DNA of 64,000 nt from Reichenbachiella sp. 5M10 (GTDB lineage: Bacteria > Bacteroidota > Bacteroidia > Cytophagales > Cyclobacteriaceae): contig NZ_MDGR01000007.1 of assembly GCF_002742335.1 (NCBI RefSeq), positions 2,360,501 through 2,424,500 of the forward strand, given 5' to 3'. Position 1 is the first letter of the stretch. The number at the start of each line of letters is the position of its first letter. Both the position numbers and the translations under genes were made by a program. Positions 53,253 through 63,424 of this stretch are shown here, one piece after another. Under the pieces are notes generated by a model, which was given only the letters and a program-made list of their open reading frames with translations, was not told the origin of the DNA and made no database searches.

Positions 53253-54413
53253 TTAATATCCAATCTTAATTTTCTGTGGTAGATGCTTTCCGATAATCAA
53301 AAAGTACACCCCACTGCATTGTGTCTCTAACCAAACGCGATCTTGATCCAAATATCCATGCTCTAGCACCTGTCCCTCTCTACCGACGAGTTTCCAACTA
53401 TCGGTCTCTTCTGCCCCCTTGACATGAATAGGTTTTCGATTCCTCACCCATGTCGGATACAACGCTACGTTCTCTTGTTCTTGCCGCCCCGCATCTGTTT
53501 GTAGTACTCGAAGGACAGTTGTCGTACCGTCAAAATCCGTTTGACTCAAACGAATATATTGTCCCCTCACTCCTGATACCAATACATGTCGATACGTCTT
53601 GGGTACATTGCTTGTTCCTCTACCCTCAACGACCACTAATCGGTCGTATATCGTGCCTTCTTCAGAAACTTCGACGGTAAAGAATGCATTGTCGGTCTCA
53701 GAATACACAGACCAGAGGAGTGTATGCACTCCACCTGCAAAGCGAAGCTCCATGGAATCGAACCCCACTGGCAGAGAGGATTGTGAACAAGCTGTACTAC
53801 AGTCTGGGTTTGGGTCAGTCGACCCAAAGAAAACACCTGAATTGCTAGTCGTACCATCTACTTGTGCACTACCTGAGCCATCTACCGTCCCCATATTGAT
53901 CAAGTCACTATCAAAAGACGCAGCACCATCTAAGGCTAGATTGCCTGTACCTTTGTTGTCGAAATTCCCAGAAAAACTAGCGACACCACTACTGAGCACA
54001 GTCACTCCACCATAATTGACTGAGGTCCCAGCCGTCTGCACCAGGCTCCCTCCATCGTACACCACCAGATGCCCCGTGGCACTGAGGTGCAGGTTTCCAT
54101 TGAGAACAATTGTACCATAGAGATGGACATTTTGATACAAGTTCATCGCTCCAAATGACAACCACTCCAGTGATGCTCCATTTTCGACAGTAAGACCTCC
54201 TCCTCCTTGCACATTGACCTCTGCATTGACAGAGACCGCTGCTCCAGCCTTTATAGTCAAACTCCCTCCACTGATGGTGATATTGTCATAGGTTTCGTTC
54301 GTAGAAATTTCAATATCCATACCACTGGTCACATTCAAATCTGCTGCATACAGCACACTAGACCACAACATGAGTCCCACAGCAATTGCCCATATTCCCT
54401 TACTCCCTTTCAT
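53253..54413 (-). CDS. secreted solenoid-like protein with T9SS type A-like tail, function unknown
   Basis: A 386-residue exported protein (signal peptide 1-23, ending YAAD). Residues about 25-190 show short repeating G/N/V-rich strands (ITISGGSLTIKAGAAVSV, LTVENGASLEWLS, NLHLSATGHLVVYDGGSL), the look of a right-handed beta-helix or similar solenoid as found in polysaccharide-binding and lyase-like proteins. Residues about 210-310 form an all-beta domain, and the end (LYPTWVRNRKPIHVKGAEET onward) resembles a type A sorting domain. No catalytic motif is recognised. Placed between the FG-GAP lipoprotein and the sulfatases in a tight transcript, it may hold or present galactan at the surface. 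Confidence 0.55.
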   Translation of the reverse strand: MKGSKGIWAIAVGLMLWSSVLYAADLNVTSGMDIEISTNETYDNITISGGSLTIKAGAAVSVNAEVNVQGGGGLTVENGASLEWLSFGAMNLYQNVHLYGTIVLNGNLHLSATGHLVVYDGGSLVQTAGTSVNYGGVTVLSSGVASFSGNFDNKGTGNLALDGAASFDSDLINMGTVDGSGSAQVDGTTSNSGVFFGSTDPNPDCSTACSQSSLPVGFDSMELRFAGGVHTLLWSVYSETDNAFFTVEVSEEGTIYDRLVVVEGRGTSNVPKTYRHVLVSGVRGQYIRLSQTDFDGTTTVLRVLQTDAGRQEQENVALYPTWVRNRKPIHVKGAEETDSWKLVGREGQVLEHGYLDQDRVWLETQCSGVYFLIIGKHLPQKIKIGY

Positions 54414-54425
54414 TATTTCTCTCTA

Positions 54426-56615
54426 TTACAATCCCAATTTGATGACTTGATTGACTACCTGATTGGTCCGTACTATTTGTTCGCCATTGCGCCATGTCAC
54501 AGTCAGCTTATCGATTGATTGGTTTTCTGCCAAACCAAAGTGAACTATGTTGAGCAAACTCTGTGAGTGAATAGCTCCCGCAGAAGCCACTCTTCTTTTT
54601 TGAGTACCGCTAGCCGTCTCGATCTCCACTACAGCAGAGAGAGGGTCTACTTGTCCGACAGGACTATAGCCTACATGAATCAGTGCAAAACCACCCAGCT
54701 TGGTTGTTTGATTGCCATAGAGGTACCAGCGACCAGGGTTATCACTCCCATTGAGCATGTCAATTTTACCATCCAAGTCAAAATCAAACGCCTGGCCCAT
54801 GTCTCCGTGTCCAGGGTCTTCCCAATCGTGTGCCCCATGGCTCATGACTTGTACAAAGTGTCCATTTTGATCATTGATCAGTAGGAGATCTTCTACCCGC
54901 TGACGCAGCATCCCGAATCGATAGACAAAGAGGTCGTCATACCCGTCGTTGTTAAAATCCGCCACTGTCACACCTTGGTGATTGCCACCCTTCGGGATAT
55001 TCGTCTCTGTAGCTACCTCGACAAACTGCTCCCCATCGTTGCGCAACAGTACATCCTGTACATTGCTATTCTGTGGAGCCCAATCGGTATGGACCGTCTT
55101 CACACCACCCAGAGACATCCGCATCCCCCAGAATATATTCGCGTCTTTGACCCATTCCATCTGCCACTTCCCCTCACCCAAGTAGCCCACATACCATCCA
55201 TTGGCACGACGATCATCAGGCCAGCCTGTTGCTTGCTCAGGCTGTAGTACAATTGCCTCCGTCGGTGTGTCCATCGTCAGCTTCTCTCTCCCTAGATAGA
55301 TCGGGTACGCTCCATCATATCCTCTGTACCAATGAAAGAACTCCTCCAATATCAGATCGCCCTCCGTCTCAAAGGTCAATCCACGCCGACCTTCACTTCC
55401 ATCGTCCCTGAGATCCACTGTCCCCGCTATAGCATCAAAATCCAAGGATTGACTGGCTAATTCATAGTACACCTTGCCTCGCGTCAAATAAATATCCAAA
55501 TCTCCGTCTCTATCATAATCCACAGGTGCCGCGGCAGTAATCAGCTTCATTCCTTGGTAGCCTTTCGGTAGCATTTTTTCTGATACTTCCGTGAAAGTCA
55601 AGTCTCCATCTCCCAACCACAGAGACAGTGGTGAAAACAACACTAAATCGTCATAACTATCGCCGTTGAGATCAGTCACCAAGATACGCTCAGCATCGGC
55701 ATGCTCTATCTCTGGGCTACTGAAATAGGTAAAACTTCCATCTCCTTTGTTTTCATACACAAAATTCCTTGGTCCAGTTTCGTGGATGATTTGGCCTGCA
55801 TTGATCATCAAGAGATCCAAATCTCCGTCTAAATCCATGTCAATCCATCGCACCGAGCGTCCACGTGCCCCTTGCGTGACACCTACCTCCTGGGTCACTT
55901 CGACAAACTCCCCTTCATCGTTTCGAAACAAATGGGGTGGTGCTGGAGCCGTGCCATTGCCACCTCCCTGTGCCACGATGATATCCAAATCTCCATCTCG
56001 ATCATAATCTCCCGCTGCAGTACCGTGTACATCCCAACGAATGAGCGGCTTTTCATTTTCTATGACAGTGCCATTGCCTTGGTTCCAAAACACCTGAGCG
56101 GGTACTTTGTCATGGTTGTTGAGGACAAAATCATAGTCTCCATCCCCATCGATATCTGCTACACTGGGTCCCCCATATTTCCAGGTCAGCTCCGTATCAA
56201 ACTCCGCAGCTGTAGAGATATCTACAAAACGAGGCAAAGCCGGACCTTCATATCGCTGCAAGGCTAGGCTCTTGATTCGAAGGGCTCCACCATTTGCCCG
56301 AAGGGTATACCTATGCTCTCCTGCTGTAAGTCTACGTGCCAAGACCACATCCACCTGGTGTAGCCCTAGGCCTGGAATACTGACCCGATCCAAAAGCACC
56401 GTCTCTCCCTCCAACATACTCAACCTTGCCTCTCGCTCCAACGCCTCTACTTCGCACACGACACGGTAGTGTCCAGCTACTTCTACTTCCATAGCAGGTA
56501 GAGTCAGGCCCTCCACAGGGAGGACCTGCTCTAGGTGGATTGGGTTGGAATTCGGTGCGGCACACGCCGTTAAAAAACAAAAAACTACAATTACTATCTG
56601 GCTATTTCTTGACAT
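54426..56615 (-). CDS. FG-GAP/VCBS repeat lipoprotein with ASPIC/UnbV C-terminus
   Basis: A 729-residue lipoprotein (lipobox FLTAC, Cys18). After an N-terminal beta domain (about 25-135) come many FG-GAP/VCBS units with D-x-D-x-D-G loops: DIDGDGDYDFV, DYDRDGDLDIIV, DMDLDGDLDLLM, DFNNDGYDDLFV and DFDLDGKIDML. The last 70 residues match the ASPIC/UnbV type (IVHFGLAENQSIDKLTVTWR). Such CRTAC-like propellers are surface-exposed and often sit in polysaccharide loci, where a binding or docking role is supposed. The segment between the propeller repeats (about 340-430, with EEFFHWYRGYDGAYPIYLG) is not a typical VCBS unit and may carry specificity. It is 12 and 31 bases from its neighbours. Confidence 0.8.
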   Translation of the reverse strand: MSRNSQIVIVVFCFLTACAAPNSNPIHLEQVLPVEGLTLPAMEVEVAGHYRVVCEVEALEREARLSMLEGETVLLDRVSIPGLGLHQVDVVLARRLTAGEHRYTLRANGGALRIKSLALQRYEGPALPRFVDISTAAEFDTELTWKYGGPSVADIDGDGDYDFVLNNHDKVPAQVFWNQGNGTVIENEKPLIRWDVHGTAAGDYDRDGDLDIIVAQGGGNGTAPAPPHLFRNDEGEFVEVTQEVGVTQGARGRSVRWIDMDLDGDLDLLMINAGQIIHETGPRNFVYENKGDGSFTYFSSPEIEHADAERILVTDLNGDSYDDLVLFSPLSLWLGDGDLTFTEVSEKMLPKGYQGMKLITAAAPVDYDRDGDLDIYLTRGKVYYELASQSLDFDAIAGTVDLRDDGSEGRRGLTFETEGDLILEEFFHWYRGYDGAYPIYLGREKLTMDTPTEAIVLQPEQATGWPDDRRANGWYVGYLGEGKWQMEWVKDANIFWGMRMSLGGVKTVHTDWAPQNSNVQDVLLRNDGEQFVEVATETNIPKGGNHQGVTVADFNNDGYDDLFVYRFGMLRQRVEDLLLINDQNGHFVQVMSHGAHDWEDPGHGDMGQAFDFDLDGKIDMLNGSDNPGRWYLYGNQTTKLGGFALIHVGYSPVGQVDPLSAVVEIETASGTQKRRVASAGAIHSQSLLNIVHFGLAENQSIDKLTVTWRNGEQIVRTNQVVNQVIKLGL

Positions 56616-56646
56616 TCTATTTATCTTCTACTGCTTGATATGACAC

Positions 56647-58767
56647 CTACTCAGTTGAACCCAATCGTCTCTGGTACATCTGATGATTGACCATCCGCAC
56701 CGAATCCACCAACTCTTGGTAGGGCGTATTCGTGATGGTTACAAACCCTACATTGTAGTTTTCTCCGTCCTCACGTCCAGTCACCGCTTGATCCGTGTAC
56801 TGAAACCAATGTGCCCCGACAATCTGTGGATTGGCTAGCGCACCACGGATGTACTCGGCATACTTGTGTCCTCTATCGGCTTGGTTTTTGGCCACCTTCA
56901 CGCCAGGATGCGTATGTCCGCGATCGGTCGCTCCGAAGTGATACTCTCCGATCATGATGGGGCGATCTATCCCAGTCGGCAGGCTCAAATTGGCGATGCT
57001 GTACTCGTACTTGTTGAAACTCACTATGTCGCAGTACTCCGCAGCAGCAGCCACCGTTAGGTCATTGTTGGCCCAGGCAAAACGACAGCCTAGGTACATC
57101 TGATTGGGAGCGATACGATGAAGCTCTTCGCTCACTATTCGAAAATAAGTTTCAGCGATCTTCCCATAAAACGCATTCAAATCGGATTGTGCATTTTCCA
57201 ATCCCTCATGCTCTTGGCGAATTAGCAAATCCTGCCATGAGGCATAATCCGTCTTCCATGCGCCATTCAATGCTTTGATGTCGATGTATTTTTCTTGAAG
57301 ATCCTTGACAAACTCAATTTTGGAAGCTTGAGTAGCTGGGCTATGGAGCGCAGCGATAGCCAAAGAACCTTTCAATCCCCAGGACATTTCATTGTCCACG
57401 AAAAAGCCCATACACCATGGATCACCTGCACCCTGTCGCTGTGAAGCCATGTTGTCACGCACTGCGAGCCTAAACGCAGGATCAAACACATCGTGAAACT
57501 TGCCCCAAAACCCCTCAGACCCTTCGATTTTGGGGGTATTGCGAATCCAAACAGTACCGACATAGGGTGTTCGTTGTTGTGCTTTGAGTTGTGCATCGGA
57601 CACATTGCCGAGCGTATTCATCCCCCAGTATCGCATACGTCTGTGTGTCAAATCAAGGAACTCTTCTTTCCATGTATCACCGAATGTTCGGTAGAGGTTG
57701 GCCTCCAAAAAACTGTAAGATTGGAAAGGTATTTTGTCCTTGTAAAAACCATGGGAGGCCCAAGTACCGGCTCTGTAAAACTGCCCCAAAGGCTCAAGTT
57801 CGGTGGGTAATCCTTCAAAATAGTCCTCTCTCCCATCTATACCTGTCAATGTCATGTTGGCATTGACACAGTTGAGTCCATTGCTCCAAAACAAACGTCC
57901 CTCTGGGTCTACCATCCACCATTTCCCTTCATACTTTTCCACTCTAAAAAAGCCTGTAGCTTTGCGTAGTGGCCCTTGAGCATAGCCCCCGTATGGATCA
58001 AATATCCATCCTGATTTCGAGGCACTCATTGTCTCGATCTCTTGGGTGTAGTTGTCTTTCAACTCTTGTGTGCTGTGCGTTTTGCCTGGCCAATCTTGAT
58101 GCTTGTATTGACCAAATGAATCAATGAAAGGTAAAAATGATTCGGAGGAATGCGACTGTAGTGACCCTACAGCCCACACATCGTGCAGCACAAATACGGT
58201 CTCACGAGTCGCATACCTAGGCCTGAACTGTATCGATTGAATTTTAGCCAAATCGGTTTTGGTCATGCCTGGAGCTCCACGCATCCCGACAAGAGGAACT
58301 GCGGGTTCGTTGATCCATGGCGTCCACGCTAGGTTGACCGTGATCGTGTCCATTTGGCCTGGCACCAAATCGATATAGTCCGAACAGTACCAGCGTACAA
58401 GACCATCGGGATCATTGCCTACAAACATCTCTGCCTGCATGGGCTCACTGCCGATGTTGGAAACCACGGCCTGGACTTGCCATGTATCCCCCAACTCCCA
58501 TGGTTGGTTTGCCGCACTGCGTAGCGTCAAAAATTGCCCTTTTACTTCTTCGTTGGTACAGATGCGCAAACCCTCTCCACCGTCTGTATTGATCAACTGA
58601 TAGTCTAGTCCCGACACTTGCAGGCGTGAGGTATCTAGGCTGCCCTGTGCGTCAAACAACAAACTGGTACGGTCACTATTTGTCATACGTTGATCAGCGC
58701 ACGATGACCACAGCATGGCTGCCACCAAAAATAGTTTGGGTATTGAAATGGTTTTATGAAAATACAC
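56647..58767 (-). CDS. GH50 beta-agarase lipoprotein
   Basis: A 706-residue lipoprotein (WSSC, Cys23). An N-terminal CBM-like beta domain (about 35-205) precedes the GH50 (beta/alpha)8 domain (about 235-700). Family signatures: KWWMVDPEGRLFWSNGLNCV at about 282-301, GFFVDNEMSWG with the predicted acid/base Glu460, and MIGEYHFGATDRG with the nucleophile Glu608. GH50 enzymes release neoagarobiose or neoagarotetraose, usually exo-acting in the periplasm, and so feed the GH117 enzyme encoded by the gene just upstream. Order and 74-base spacing support co-transcription. Activity on sulfated or methylated units is not predictable. Confidence 0.9.
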   Translation of the reverse strand: MYFHKTISIPKLFLVAAMLWSSCADQRMTNSDRTSLLFDAQGSLDTSRLQVSGLDYQLINTDGGEGLRICTNEEVKGQFLTLRSAANQPWELGDTWQVQAVVSNIGSEPMQAEMFVGNDPDGLVRWYCSDYIDLVPGQMDTITVNLAWTPWINEPAVPLVGMRGAPGMTKTDLAKIQSIQFRPRYATRETVFVLHDVWAVGSLQSHSSESFLPFIDSFGQYKHQDWPGKTHSTQELKDNYTQEIETMSASKSGWIFDPYGGYAQGPLRKATGFFRVEKYEGKWWMVDPEGRLFWSNGLNCVNANMTLTGIDGREDYFEGLPTELEPLGQFYRAGTWASHGFYKDKIPFQSYSFLEANLYRTFGDTWKEEFLDLTHRRMRYWGMNTLGNVSDAQLKAQQRTPYVGTVWIRNTPKIEGSEGFWGKFHDVFDPAFRLAVRDNMASQRQGAGDPWCMGFFVDNEMSWGLKGSLAIAALHSPATQASKIEFVKDLQEKYIDIKALNGAWKTDYASWQDLLIRQEHEGLENAQSDLNAFYGKIAETYFRIVSEELHRIAPNQMYLGCRFAWANNDLTVAAAAEYCDIVSFNKYEYSIANLSLPTGIDRPIMIGEYHFGATDRGHTHPGVKVAKNQADRGHKYAEYIRGALANPQIVGAHWFQYTDQAVTGREDGENYNVGFVTITNTPYQELVDSVRMVNHQMYQRRLGSTE

Positions 58768-58841
58768 TTGAGTGCTTTTATACGGATTGGAAAAATGTTG
58801 CTACCCCGAGTGAGGCAGCAACAATTACTAAATCAAACTAC

Positions 58842-60074
58842 TTATTTCTCGTCACTCCCTTTCGTAGAGCCAGCCTCTCCTTTGCCTACATGGGTCGTTT
58901 TTCTTTTGCCTCTGAACCCTTTGATGCACTGGTAGTCATAGGACACATACTCGTGTGTGAGACCAAAACCGAAAATTGCAAATGGCTCTTCGGTATCTTT
59001 GGTTCTATCCAATCCTATTGCATGTGGTGGAGCAGGAATGGAGGCGATGATGTCAAAATTGATCCCATCAGGAGACCACTGTACGGTGTTCTTTTCTGGG
59101 CCGTCAGTGGTGATCAGCGAAGCAATCCCTCCCTTGTGCGGCCATACGCAGATTTCATGTCCACTGTTGGAGATCGGATTGTACGGCGACTTGACATAGG
59201 GTCCTTTTGGGTTGTCCGCGATGGCGACACCATGTCTGATTTGGCGTCCGCCAAAAGTAATTTGTTCTCCCATTTGCTCTCCTTTGTAGTAGAGATAGAA
59301 CTTGCCCTTGTATGGCAAGATGCATGGATCATGAACTTTGTGACTATCAAAATCCCCTTTTTTCTCCACTTTGAATCGGTTGTCTTCGGCACCTGCCCAG
59401 ACGCCATTGTCAGCAGGGCTGAGGATTGGTTCTTTGCTTTTCGTCCAGGGACCATGAGGAGAATCAGACCATGCCAGACCGACTTGATTTTTTACCCGTA
59501 CGTTGTAGGGGGATTTGACGGTCTGGTAGCTGAGGTAGTACATCCCCTCCCACTCCATGATCTCGACGGTGAATACTGAACGATCGTCATAGGCTCCTTT
59601 TTCGCCACGAGCGACGGCCATTCCTTCTTCTTTCCAGGTGATGCCGTCTTCGGACGTTGCATACCAGATATCACATCTATCCCATGGAAACACCTTTTCG
59701 GTTTCGATATCTCCGGCAAAACCGTCTGTCGGACCGACACTCTTGCTATACCATACGAAATATTTGCCATCGACCTTGATCAAGGCACTTGGGTCTCTAC
59801 GAACCACTCCTTCTTCATAGGCCAAGTCTCCTTGGAGATAGAACTGCTCAAACTCACCAAACCACTCATTGGTCAACTCATCGGGCCACCTCAGTGCGCG
59901 CTTGGACGCTGCACTCAGGTGTGTCGTGTCTGTGATCCCCAAGAAGTCTACCTTTTCTGGAGTGATGACAATCTTGTCACAATCTTTTTCGGCTACCGGT
60001 GGCTGACAGGCATTCAACCCTGCTGCTACCATCAGCGCTACTGCTATCTTTTGTAATCCCATTTTTTTGCTCAT
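58842..60074 (-). CDS. GH117 alpha-1,3-(3,6-anhydro)-L-galactosidase
   Basis: A 410-residue lipoprotein (LNAC, Cys23) with a five-bladed propeller. GH117 enzymes remove 3,6-anhydro-L-galactose from the non-reducing end of neoagaro-oligosaccharides. Candidate catalytic residues are Asp94 (VVRRDPSALI, base), Asp249 (KVHDPCILPY) and His306-Glu307 (NSGHEICVWP, the unusual histidine acid of the family). The YDDRSVFTVEIMEW segment near 162 and the HAIGLDRT end are also characteristic. The product pair, D-galactose and anhydro-L-galactose, is what the neighbouring epimerase, transporter, aldehyde dehydrogenase and cycloisomerase genes would handle, so this call is firm. Confidence 0.93.
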   Translation of the reverse strand: MSKKMGLQKIAVALMVAAGLNACQPPVAEKDCDKIVITPEKVDFLGITDTTHLSAASKRALRWPDELTNEWFGEFEQFYLQGDLAYEEGVVRRDPSALIKVDGKYFVWYSKSVGPTDGFAGDIETEKVFPWDRCDIWYATSEDGITWKEEGMAVARGEKGAYDDRSVFTVEIMEWEGMYYLSYQTVKSPYNVRVKNQVGLAWSDSPHGPWTKSKEPILSPADNGVWAGAEDNRFKVEKKGDFDSHKVHDPCILPYKGKFYLYYKGEQMGEQITFGGRQIRHGVAIADNPKGPYVKSPYNPISNSGHEICVWPHKGGIASLITTDGPEKNTVQWSPDGINFDIIASIPAPPHAIGLDRTKDTEEPFAIFGFGLTHEYVSYDYQCIKGFRGKRKTTHVGKGEAGSTKGSDEK

Positions 60075-60113
60075 TTTGTTCTAATTTATCTTCCCTAATT
60101 ACATCTCTTATGC

Positions 60114-61115
60114 CTACAGACCATTGCCAATCGCTACGATCACAATACCCAAGATCATGCATGTCAATCCCAAATACAGGGCATTTTTTGATTTGGAAGA
60201 GGCATTGATCCACTCTTTGGTGATCAAGCCACTGACTATCGCCACGGCTACCGATACGGTATTAAATATAGCGTATCCTACTGTCCCCCCTGTACTACCG
60301 AGTTTGAAAGCTGCATACGCAAATCCGGCAGATGCCGCGAAGTTGAGTATCCCCATCACGGTCGCCAACCCTGCGTTTCTACCAAAACTCGGTGAGTTGA
60401 ATTTTGACCACAGCTTCTTGGCAGTCAACTGCTGGATGAAATAAACTGCGATGGCTACTCCTCCAGCCATGTAGATCACATACATCACCGCTACAGCACT
60501 CATCCATTCGGGATTGCCCTGCGCGATGACCGCCTCATGAATGACAGCTCCTCCGACGGTATTGGCATAGCTGAATCCTGTAGCGAGCAACCCGCCCACC
60601 ACAGCAATCAAAATACCTGTAGCCATCGAGCCCTTTTTCTCCTGGGTTCCTTGTTCATCGGCTTGGCGCATAATACCCGCTTTGCCATTGGCCACTACCC
60701 CTACGAGTACCACGAATATCCCTCCCATGATCGTCGCAAAGACTGGCCTCTCTGGCAGTCCATTGATCACGAATGGTATCAATGACCCCACAAGGATGAT
60801 CGTCCCTATGAAAAGAGAGAAACCGAGTGACAAACCGATATGGTTGATGGCCTTGCCCCACATCATCACGCCAATACCCCATAGCAAACTCGCTACGACC
60901 ATGCCGATCAGTATGCCCGTAGGGATGGCTGCCAGCACTTCACTGAACCCATCGATCAGTAGAAATGCCGCTACATTGGGTACCACGAAAGTGTTGATGG
61001 CAAAAAACAAACTCCAAGTGTTTTCAAATTCGAAATCCTTGGTAAATTTCTCTGGCAAGGCATACAACCCTAGCATCAGTCCGGCCAATACGGCCCATAG
61101 TATTCCTTCTATCAT
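60114..61115 (-). CDS. RhaT/GRP-like sugar transporter of the DMT superfamily
   Basis: A 333-residue inner-membrane protein with ten predicted membrane helices and no signal peptide. The start MIEGILWAVLAGLMLGLYALPEK and the WGIGVMMWGKAINHIGLSLG segment resemble the L-rhamnose-proton symporter RhaT family. Similar transporters occur in many sugar loci of Bacteroidota. It lies between the GH117 and aldose-epimerase genes, both 40-80 bases away, so the cargo is probably 3,6-anhydro-L-galactose or D-galactose released in the periplasm. The choice between them cannot be made from the sequence. Confidence 0.8.
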   Translation of the reverse strand: MIEGILWAVLAGLMLGLYALPEKFTKDFEFENTWSLFFAINTFVVPNVAAFLLIDGFSEVLAAIPTGILIGMVVASLLWGIGVMMWGKAINHIGLSLGFSLFIGTIILVGSLIPFVINGLPERPVFATIMGGIFVVLVGVVANGKAGIMRQADEQGTQEKKGSMATGILIAVVGGLLATGFSYANTVGGAVIHEAVIAQGNPEWMSAVAVMYVIYMAGGVAIAVYFIQQLTAKKLWSKFNSPSFGRNAGLATVMGILNFAASAGFAYAAFKLGSTGGTVGYAIFNTVSVAVAIVSGLITKEWINASSKSKNALYLGLTCMILGIVIVAIGNGL

Positions 61116-61196
61116 GTTCTTTAGATTTTAGAGTCAAAAATCAAGAGTCAAGATTCTCTCTTGCTTCTATGAGTCATGGCTCATGGTTCTCATTTA

Positions 61197-62225
61197 TTAA
61201 AAATCAAATCTGTACACCGTCTGGCTCTTGTATGGTGCTCCTGGTGTCGCAAATACTTCTGGAGCTCCTGCTATATTCGGACCGTTGGGATAGCGGTGGG
61301 TCTCGCAGCAAAAGCCACGGTATCTACCGTACTGCTCTCCCGATTCACGATGCAGCGCATCGGAGGTGAAATAACCAGAATAAAATAACATGCCTGGCTC
61401 GGTCGTCAATATCTCCAATTTGCAGTCAGTGGCTGGTTCGTCAAAAATCGCCACCTTACGTAGCTCCGTATTTTCATCAAACACATAATAATGCTCGAAT
61501 CCAGTCTCCATCTGAGCAAGTGCCTCGCTGAACCTTTTTCCTTCACGCAAATCCGACGGATCCCCTACCACAGACGCCAGTTCCCCGTTGGGTACATTGG
61601 TTGTGTCTGGTTTCAGGTAGCAATCTGCCAAAATGGTTGCTTGGGTATCTTCAATCGTTTTTTGAAATCCCGACAGGTTGAAATACGAATGATTGGTGAG
61701 TGAAAGTGGTGTCTTTTGGTCCGTCGTAGCATGGTAACTAATGGACAGCTCGTTGGCCTCATTGAGCACGAACTGCACGGTGACTTGCACATTGCCAGGA
61801 AATCCCTCTTCCATGTGAGGGCTAAAGAGGCTCATCGCTACACCTCCATCGATGACTTCCCCTTTCCATATTCGCTTGTTGAAAGCCTTGACACCTCCAT
61901 GCAAGTGATTGGAGCCATCATTGGTCGCGACGCTATACTCCATTCCATCCACAGAAAATCTACCATCCTTGATACGCGAAGCAAATCGACCCACCGTACA
62001 CCCAAAATAAGGGGCATTCGCCAAATAGGCTTCAGACTGGTATCCTTCCATCGAGTTGAACCCACACACCACATCGACATGACCATCCGCTGTAGGCAGC
62101 TCGATCGAACTGATCGTTGCACCGTAGGTAATGATCTTTACCTTCATTCCTTGGTCGTTGGACAAGACATATTGCTCGATGTCCTCACCTTCATATTTCC
62201 CAAATGCTCTTTTCTCTACTTTCAT
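61197..62225 (-). CDS. galM: aldose 1-epimerase (galactose mutarotase)
   Basis: Start at 62225 (MKVEKRAFGKYEG) gives 342 residues, the normal length; a longer frame to 62309 overlaps the preceding gene. Family motifs: NHLHGGVKAFNKRIW with the general-acid region, LTNHSYFNLSG with the second His, and FCCETHRYPNGPN holding the catalytic glutamate near the C-terminus. It interconverts alpha and beta anomers of aldoses such as D-galactose. With beta-linked D-galactose released from agar, an epimerase feeds the Leloir pathway. No signal peptide, so it acts in the cytoplasm. It starts 20 bases after the cycloisomerase gene. Confidence 0.9.
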   Translation of the reverse strand: MKVEKRAFGKYEGEDIEQYVLSNDQGMKVKIITYGATISSIELPTADGHVDVVCGFNSMEGYQSEAYLANAPYFGCTVGRFASRIKDGRFSVDGMEYSVATNDGSNHLHGGVKAFNKRIWKGEVIDGGVAMSLFSPHMEEGFPGNVQVTVQFVLNEANELSISYHATTDQKTPLSLTNHSYFNLSGFQKTIEDTQATILADCYLKPDTTNVPNGELASVVGDPSDLREGKRFSEALAQMETGFEHYYVFDENTELRKVAIFDEPATDCKLEILTTEPGMLFYSGYFTSDALHRESGEQYGRYRGFCCETHRYPNGPNIAGAPEVFATPGAPYKSQTVYRFDF

Positions 62226-62245
62226 ATCATGCTTTGTTTCAATGT

Positions 62246-63367
62246 CTACACATGCCCCGAATAAGCCACCGGTGCACTCTTCACTTCGTATGGTTCCAAC
62301 TTGCTCCACTCAAAAGTGACTCCTATCCCTGGTTCATCTGGAGCTACAGCTCTGTGGTTTTCTACTATCAATGGACGAGTGGTGTACTCATCTATTGGGA
62401 AGCTGTGCACTTCCAGCCACCCACTGTTGGGCTGCGCAGACACCAAGCTCACGTGTAGTTCCTGCATCCCATGCGAACAAACAGGTGTGTTGTATTTTCT
62501 GGACAGTTCGGCCGCTTTGAGCCATCCTGTGATGCCTCCACAGTTGGATGCATCTGGCTGAATGAAACCTAGTTTGGCTTGCTCAAATGCATATTCGAAC
62601 TCATGGATGGTATGTAGGTTTTCTCCCATCGCCAAAGGCACATTGGTTGCCTCTGCAATTTTGGCAAAGCCCAAATAGTCATCTGGAATCGTCGGTTCTT
62701 CGAACCACGTGATATCACACTCCTCCATCCTCTTGGAGCACTCGATGGCCTTGTCTACACTCATCGAGTAGTTGGCATCCACCATGAAGGTCACGTCTGG
62801 ACCGATGTATTCGCGTACTGCCTTGATGCGCGCGATATCTTCGTCGAGATTTTCTCTTCCTATCTTGATTTTGACGGCATTGAAACCTGCTGCAAGGTAG
62901 CCCTTCATGTTGTTCAATAGCTTTTCGAGGGGAAACATCAAATCGATCCCGCCACAATATGCCTTGCACGTATGCCCCGCACCACCAGCCATTTTCCAGA
63001 GGGGCTGGCCTGTCTTTTTGCCCTTGATATCCCATAGCGCTATGTCCACCGTAGAGATCGCAAACGAAGCAATCCCACCTCTGCCCACGTAGTGAATGTG
63101 CCACTCCATGAAATCATAAATCTCGTCGATGGCAGTACCATCCTTGCCTAGCAGAGCAGGTGCTATGTCATGCTCTAGCATCGCCTTGATGCTGTGCCCT
63201 CCTTTGCCACCTGTATAGGTATAGCCCGTACCTTCACTACCATCCTCTAGTGTGATCGTAGTAGTCACCAACTCGAAGTGCGTATGATCACCATGCTTGG
63301 CATCCGACAGCACCTCCGATAGTGGGACATTAAAAAGCCGTACTTTGATATTTTTTATTTTGCTCAT
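62246..63367 (-). CDS. enolase-superfamily enzyme, probable 3,6-anhydro-L-galactonate cycloisomerase
   Basis: Start at 63367 ([13 protein letters not shown]) gives 373 residues; the longer frame to 63409 has no support. Mandelate racemase/muconate-lactonizing type: acid/base Lys166 and Lys168 (AVKIKIG), metal ligands Asp197 (MVDANYS), Glu223 (WFEEPTIP) and Glu249 (MGENLH), and catalytic His299 (CSHGMQELH). In agar degraders an enzyme of this family opens 3,6-anhydro-L-galactonate to 2-keto-3-deoxy-L-galactonate. The adjacent aldehyde dehydrogenase would supply exactly that acid, so the assignment is strong by context. A general sugar-acid dehydratase is the alternative. Confidence 0.85.
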   Translation of the reverse strand: MSKIKNIKVRLFNVPLSEVLSDAKHGDHTHFELVTTTITLEDGSEGTGYTYTGGKGGHSIKAMLEHDIAPALLGKDGTAIDEIYDFMEWHIHYVGRGGIASFAISTVDIALWDIKGKKTGQPLWKMAGGAGHTCKAYCGGIDLMFPLEKLLNNMKGYLAAGFNAVKIKIGRENLDEDIARIKAVREYIGPDVTFMVDANYSMSVDKAIECSKRMEECDITWFEEPTIPDDYLGFAKIAEATNVPLAMGENLHTIHEFEYAFEQAKLGFIQPDASNCGGITGWLKAAELSRKYNTPVCSHGMQELHVSLVSAQPNSGWLEVHSFPIDEYTTRPLIVENHRAVAPDEPGIGVTFEWSKLEPYEVKSAPVAYSGHV

Positions 63368-63424
63368 TTTGAAAAATCTATAGGCAATAGTCAGGAGCCC
63401 ATATATCATGGACTCCCGACTACT

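Noticed and set aside
58626-59579. A 317-codon plus-strand frame across the start of the GH50 gene and the GH117 gene
   Set aside because: It covers the start of one firm gene and most of another on the opposite strand, has no recognised domain, and would need both well-supported genes to be overlapped.
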